Assembly (NCBI GenBank): GCA_023665805.1
Contig: JAMPDJ010000001.1
Location: forward strand, 62,001-126,000
Direction: 5' to 3'
DNA length: 64,000 bases
Origin: Bacteroides sp.
Lineage (GTDB): Bacteria > Bacteroidota > Bacteroidia > Bacteroidales > Bacteroidaceae
Below are positions 61,484-64,000 of this stretch, one piece after another (within the stretch, counting starts at the first letter, position 1; every line of letters begins with the position of its first letter). Both the position numbers and the translations under genes were made by a program. Below the pieces are notes generated by a model. That model ran no database searches. It was not told the DNA's origin and saw only the letters and a list, made by a program, of their open reading frames with translations.

Positions 61484-63979
61484 TTACAGCCTTATGGTGT
61501 TGCCGCTAAGTTTTCTTGGACTGTCGGCATTGTCGCTTTCCGATACATCCGACAATAGTATTTCGCATATGGGATCCTCTATTATACGTTGTATGGCTCT
61601 GCGTAACGGACGCGCTCCGTATTGGACATCGTAACCCTCTGTGGCAATGCGCTCTATGGTTTCGTCGGACAGTTCCAGCGTGTATCCCATTTCTCTGATG
61701 CGGCGCAACAGGGGTTGCAGTTCTATGTCTGTAATTCGTCTGATGTCTTCACGTGATAGTTGGTCAAAGTAAATCACATCATCCAGCCTGTTCAGGAATT
61801 CAGGCGCGAATTGTTTCTTCAACGCTTTCTCCACGATAGAACGGGTCTGTTGCTTGCGTTCCTCCACGGTTGGCTGGCTTTGGAAGCCTATGCCGGAACC
61901 AAAGTCCTTGATTTGTCTGGTACCGGAGTTACTGGTCATGATGATGACGGTGTTGCGGAAATCTATTGTGGTACCGTTGCCGTCTGTCAGTCGTCCTTCG
62001 TCCATTACTTGCAACAAGATGTTGAAGACATCGGTATGGGCCTTTTCTATTTCGTCCAGCAACACGATGGAGTATGGCTTGCGACGAACCCGCTCTGTCA
62101 ATTGTCCGCCCTCTTCGTATCCCACGTATCCCGGAGGCGCGCCCATCATCCGGCTGACCGTATGTTTTTCTCCGTATTCGCTCATGTCGATGCGAATTAG
62201 TGCAGTCTCGCTTCCAAACATTTCCAGGGCCAGGCGTTTGGTGAGGTAAGTCTTGCCCACGCCTGTCGGGCCGACGAACAGGAATGTGCCTATGGGGCGA
62301 TTGGGGTCCTTGAGCCCTACGCGGCTACGCTGTATGGCACGTGCCACTTTTCTGATAGCCTCGTCCTGCCCTATGACGTTGGCCTGCAGATTCTTTTCCA
62401 GTTGACGCAACCTCGAGTTCTCCTCTTCACCTATGCGGTGCGTGGGTATGCCGGTCATCACGCTTACCACTTGCGCCACGGTTTCGGCAGTCACTTGGGT
62501 ATCCTTCTGTTCATGTTCGTTTACCCAGGCTTTCTGCAGCTGTTCCAGTTGTTCGCTTTTCTGTTGCAATTCATCTCGCAGGTCGGCCGCAGCCTCATAG
62601 TTCTGAGTGCTGATGGCCATGTTTTTGCGTTCCTCGATGTCGCGTAGTTCAGTTTCAAGATTGTCTATCTCTGTACTGGCCGGGATATTGGAGATATGTG
62701 TACGTGCGCCGCTTTCGTCCATGGCATCTATGGCCTTGTCAGGGAAAGACCTGTCGCTGATGTAGCGTTGTGTCAACTGCACGCATGCTCCCAACGCCTC
62801 GTCCGTATAGCGTACATTGTGGTGTTTTTCGTATACAGGCCGCAGACGGTGAAGAATCTGCAAAGTCTCCTCGGCCGTGGATGGCGCCACCATGATTTTT
62901 TGGAACCTGCGCTCCAAGGCTCCGTCTTTCTCTATCGTCTTACGGAATTCGTCTATGGTGGTGGCACCTATGCACTGCATTTGACCTCGTGCCAATGCCG
63001 GTTTAAGCATGTTGGCGGCATCCATGCTACCTTGCGACCCGCCGGCACCTATGATGGTATGTATCTCGTCTATATATATAATAATGTCCGGATTGTTCTC
63101 CAATTCATGCAGCAAGTTACGTATACGTTCCTCGAATTGTCCCCTGAACTTTGTTCCTGCCACCATGGCAGCCATATCCAATGTGAGAACACGCTTGTTC
63201 CATAGTTGGCGTGCCACCTTGTGTTTTACGATTCTTTGCGCCAATCCTTCCACTATTGCGCTCTTGCCCACACCAGGTTCGCCTATCAAGATAGGGTTGT
63301 TCTTCTTCCTACGTGAAAGAATCTGTGCTACACGTTCCATCTCCTTGTCACGCCCTACCACGGGATCAAGCTCTCCTTTGCGGGCTTTGTCTGTCAGGTC
63401 CGTGCAAAAGTTGTCCAATACCGGAGTGCCGCTTGTCGTCTTCTTTTTAGTAAGGGTGGGGGCTTCCCGGGATTCGGAATCGCTCATTGCATATTCCTCG
63501 TTGGACGATTCGGAGTCTTCCTTGTCGTCATCGTTATCATAGCTATATCCGTCCTGTACTTCCCCGCATAGGTTCTCGCGGGTTAAACCGTGTTCTTTAA
63601 GCAACCGTTGTATGTTACTGCCGCGATCCTTTAGCATGGCTTTCAGCAAGTGCTCCGTGTCTACTTCGTCAGCATGCTGGGCACGTGCTTCCAACACGCT
63701 CAGGCGCATCAGCCGTGTGGCCTCATGGCTCAACTCCATATTATTCTTGTCGGGCACGATAGTCGCCTTATGTTCGCGTGCCACCTCTTCCAAATGCCTC
63801 TTCAGAGACAGCAAATCGGGTTGCACATGATACATCATGCGTGTGGCGTTGCTGACATTTTGTCTCAGTATTCCCAGCAGCAGATGCTCGGGTGACACAT
63901 TGTCACACTCGGTTCGTTCCGCTTCTTCTTTGGAAAAGATGAATACTGATGTCATATCCTTTGAGAATTTGTTATCCAT
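61484..63979 (-). CDS. clpC: ATP-dependent Clp protease ATP-binding subunit ClpC
   Basis: An 831-residue AAA+ unfoldase that feeds ClpP. The double Clp_N domain spans about 1-145, followed by an acidic Ser/Asp/Glu linker (about 146-180). NBD1 has Walker A GEPGVGKS and Walker B IIYIDEIHTI. A UVR-type coiled-coil motif sits near YEAAADLRDELQQKSE. NBD2 has GPTGVGKT and IVLLDEIEKAHTD, then RPEFLNR-equivalent APEFLNRLDDV. The short insert between the NBDs and the UVR motif identify it as ClpC rather than ClpB. Its start is 21 nt from the right edge, so its promoter is outside the window. Confidence 0.95.
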   Translation of the reverse strand: MDNKFSKDMTSVFIFSKEEAERTECDNVSPEHLLLGILRQNVSNATRMMYHVQPDLLSLKRHLEEVAREHKATIVPDKNNMELSHEATRLMRLSVLEARAQHADEVDTEHLLKAMLKDRGSNIQRLLKEHGLTRENLCGEVQDGYSYDNDDDKEDSESSNEEYAMSDSESREAPTLTKKKTTSGTPVLDNFCTDLTDKARKGELDPVVGRDKEMERVAQILSRRKKNNPILIGEPGVGKSAIVEGLAQRIVKHKVARQLWNKRVLTLDMAAMVAGTKFRGQFEERIRNLLHELENNPDIIIYIDEIHTIIGAGGSQGSMDAANMLKPALARGQMQCIGATTIDEFRKTIEKDGALERRFQKIMVAPSTAEETLQILHRLRPVYEKHHNVRYTDEALGACVQLTQRYISDRSFPDKAIDAMDESGARTHISNIPASTEIDNLETELRDIEERKNMAISTQNYEAAADLRDELQQKSEQLEQLQKAWVNEHEQKDTQVTAETVAQVVSVMTGIPTHRIGEEENSRLRQLEKNLQANVIGQDEAIRKVARAIQRSRVGLKDPNRPIGTFLFVGPTGVGKTYLTKRLALEMFGSETALIRIDMSEYGEKHTVSRMMGAPPGYVGYEEGGQLTERVRRKPYSIVLLDEIEKAHTDVFNILLQVMDEGRLTDGNGTTIDFRNTVIIMTSNSGTRQIKDFGSGIGFQSQPTVEERKQQTRSIVEKALKKQFAPEFLNRLDDVIYFDQLSREDIRRITDIELQPLLRRIREMGYTLELSDETIERIATEGYDVQYGARPLRRAIQRIIEDPICEILLSDVSESDNADSPRKLSGNTIRL

Positions 63980-64000
63980 AATGCGTGTATGTTCGTGTTC

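Overview
The window looks like chromosomal DNA of a gut-type Bacteroidales bacterium, closest in flavour to Prevotellaceae/Bacteroidaceae. The evidence is the recurring Bacteroidetes -7 promoter box TAnnTTTG (often with TTTG about 19-20 bp upstream), sparse Shine-Dalgarno sequences, Bacteroidetes families (DUF4270, HmuY, calycin-like lipoproteins, S16 with a long Ala/Glu/Lys tail, a stand-alone N-terminal glycogen-synthase domain) and Bacteroidales-type gene content. No phage, plasmid, CRISPR array, tRNA or rRNA gene was seen. It reads as core chromosome with some accessory genes.

Layout. 1-873 is the 5' part of lon. 1087-4473 (+) carries a tRNA methyltransferase, an unknown gene, a GH25 muramidase, rubrerythrin and rubredoxin. 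4936-6560 (-) is panC-panD-methylmalonyl-CoA epimerase. 6747-15591 (+) holds the glycogen-synthase N-domain protein, a DUF4270 lipoprotein, a Dna2-like nuclease-helicase, a DUF3298-like lipoprotein and a clan GH-D hydrolase-like lipoprotein. 15674-17879 (-) is rpsP, DUF721 and recF. 18059-19232 (+) is a membrane TPR protein and ribH. mscL (-), a previously hidden 30-codon lipoprotein, gapA and a cation-efflux gene follow, then crp-miaA (-). 24138-28892 (+) is an alpha-glucan operon (debranching enzyme, glycosyltransferase, GH57). A cyclophilin, a three-domain esterase, alkaline phosphatase and a short ClpB follow. 37228-40510 (-) holds an SDR, an FMN oxidoreductase and a close relative of steroid 5-alpha-reductase. 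40866-45074 (+) is a haem-uptake-type operon (calycin-like proteins, HmuY, TonB receptor, YgbA-like protein). 45165-55910 (-) is a long collinear run: ruvC, twin-ATPase, secreted protein, hisH-A-F-IE, ftsE-like, lysC, lysA, GT2 and popT. The right end (-) carries DUF1573, ogt-nadE, htpG and clpC.

Most interesting items: (1) three intergenic arrays of the near-palindrome ATTCNNGAAT placed at exactly 22-bp steps (4737, 19372, 38202), which I cannot match to a named repeat family, plus a separate 23-bp array at 32728; (2) a 5-alpha-reductase / FMN reductase / SDR gene set resembling reported gut steroid and bile-acid A-ring reduction clusters; (3) a glutamine-dependent-type NadE whose glutaminase nucleophile Cys is Gly; (4) a calycin-like gene cut by one in-frame TAG, with its normal C-terminus still readable and its stop overlapping the next start; (5) a ClpB without N-domain and with a second deletion; (6) a 175-bp MITE-like element with 18-bp inverted ends; (7) a lipoprotein whose mature form would be only ten residues; (8) an esterase fusing SGNH, alpha/beta-hydrolase and SGNH domains.
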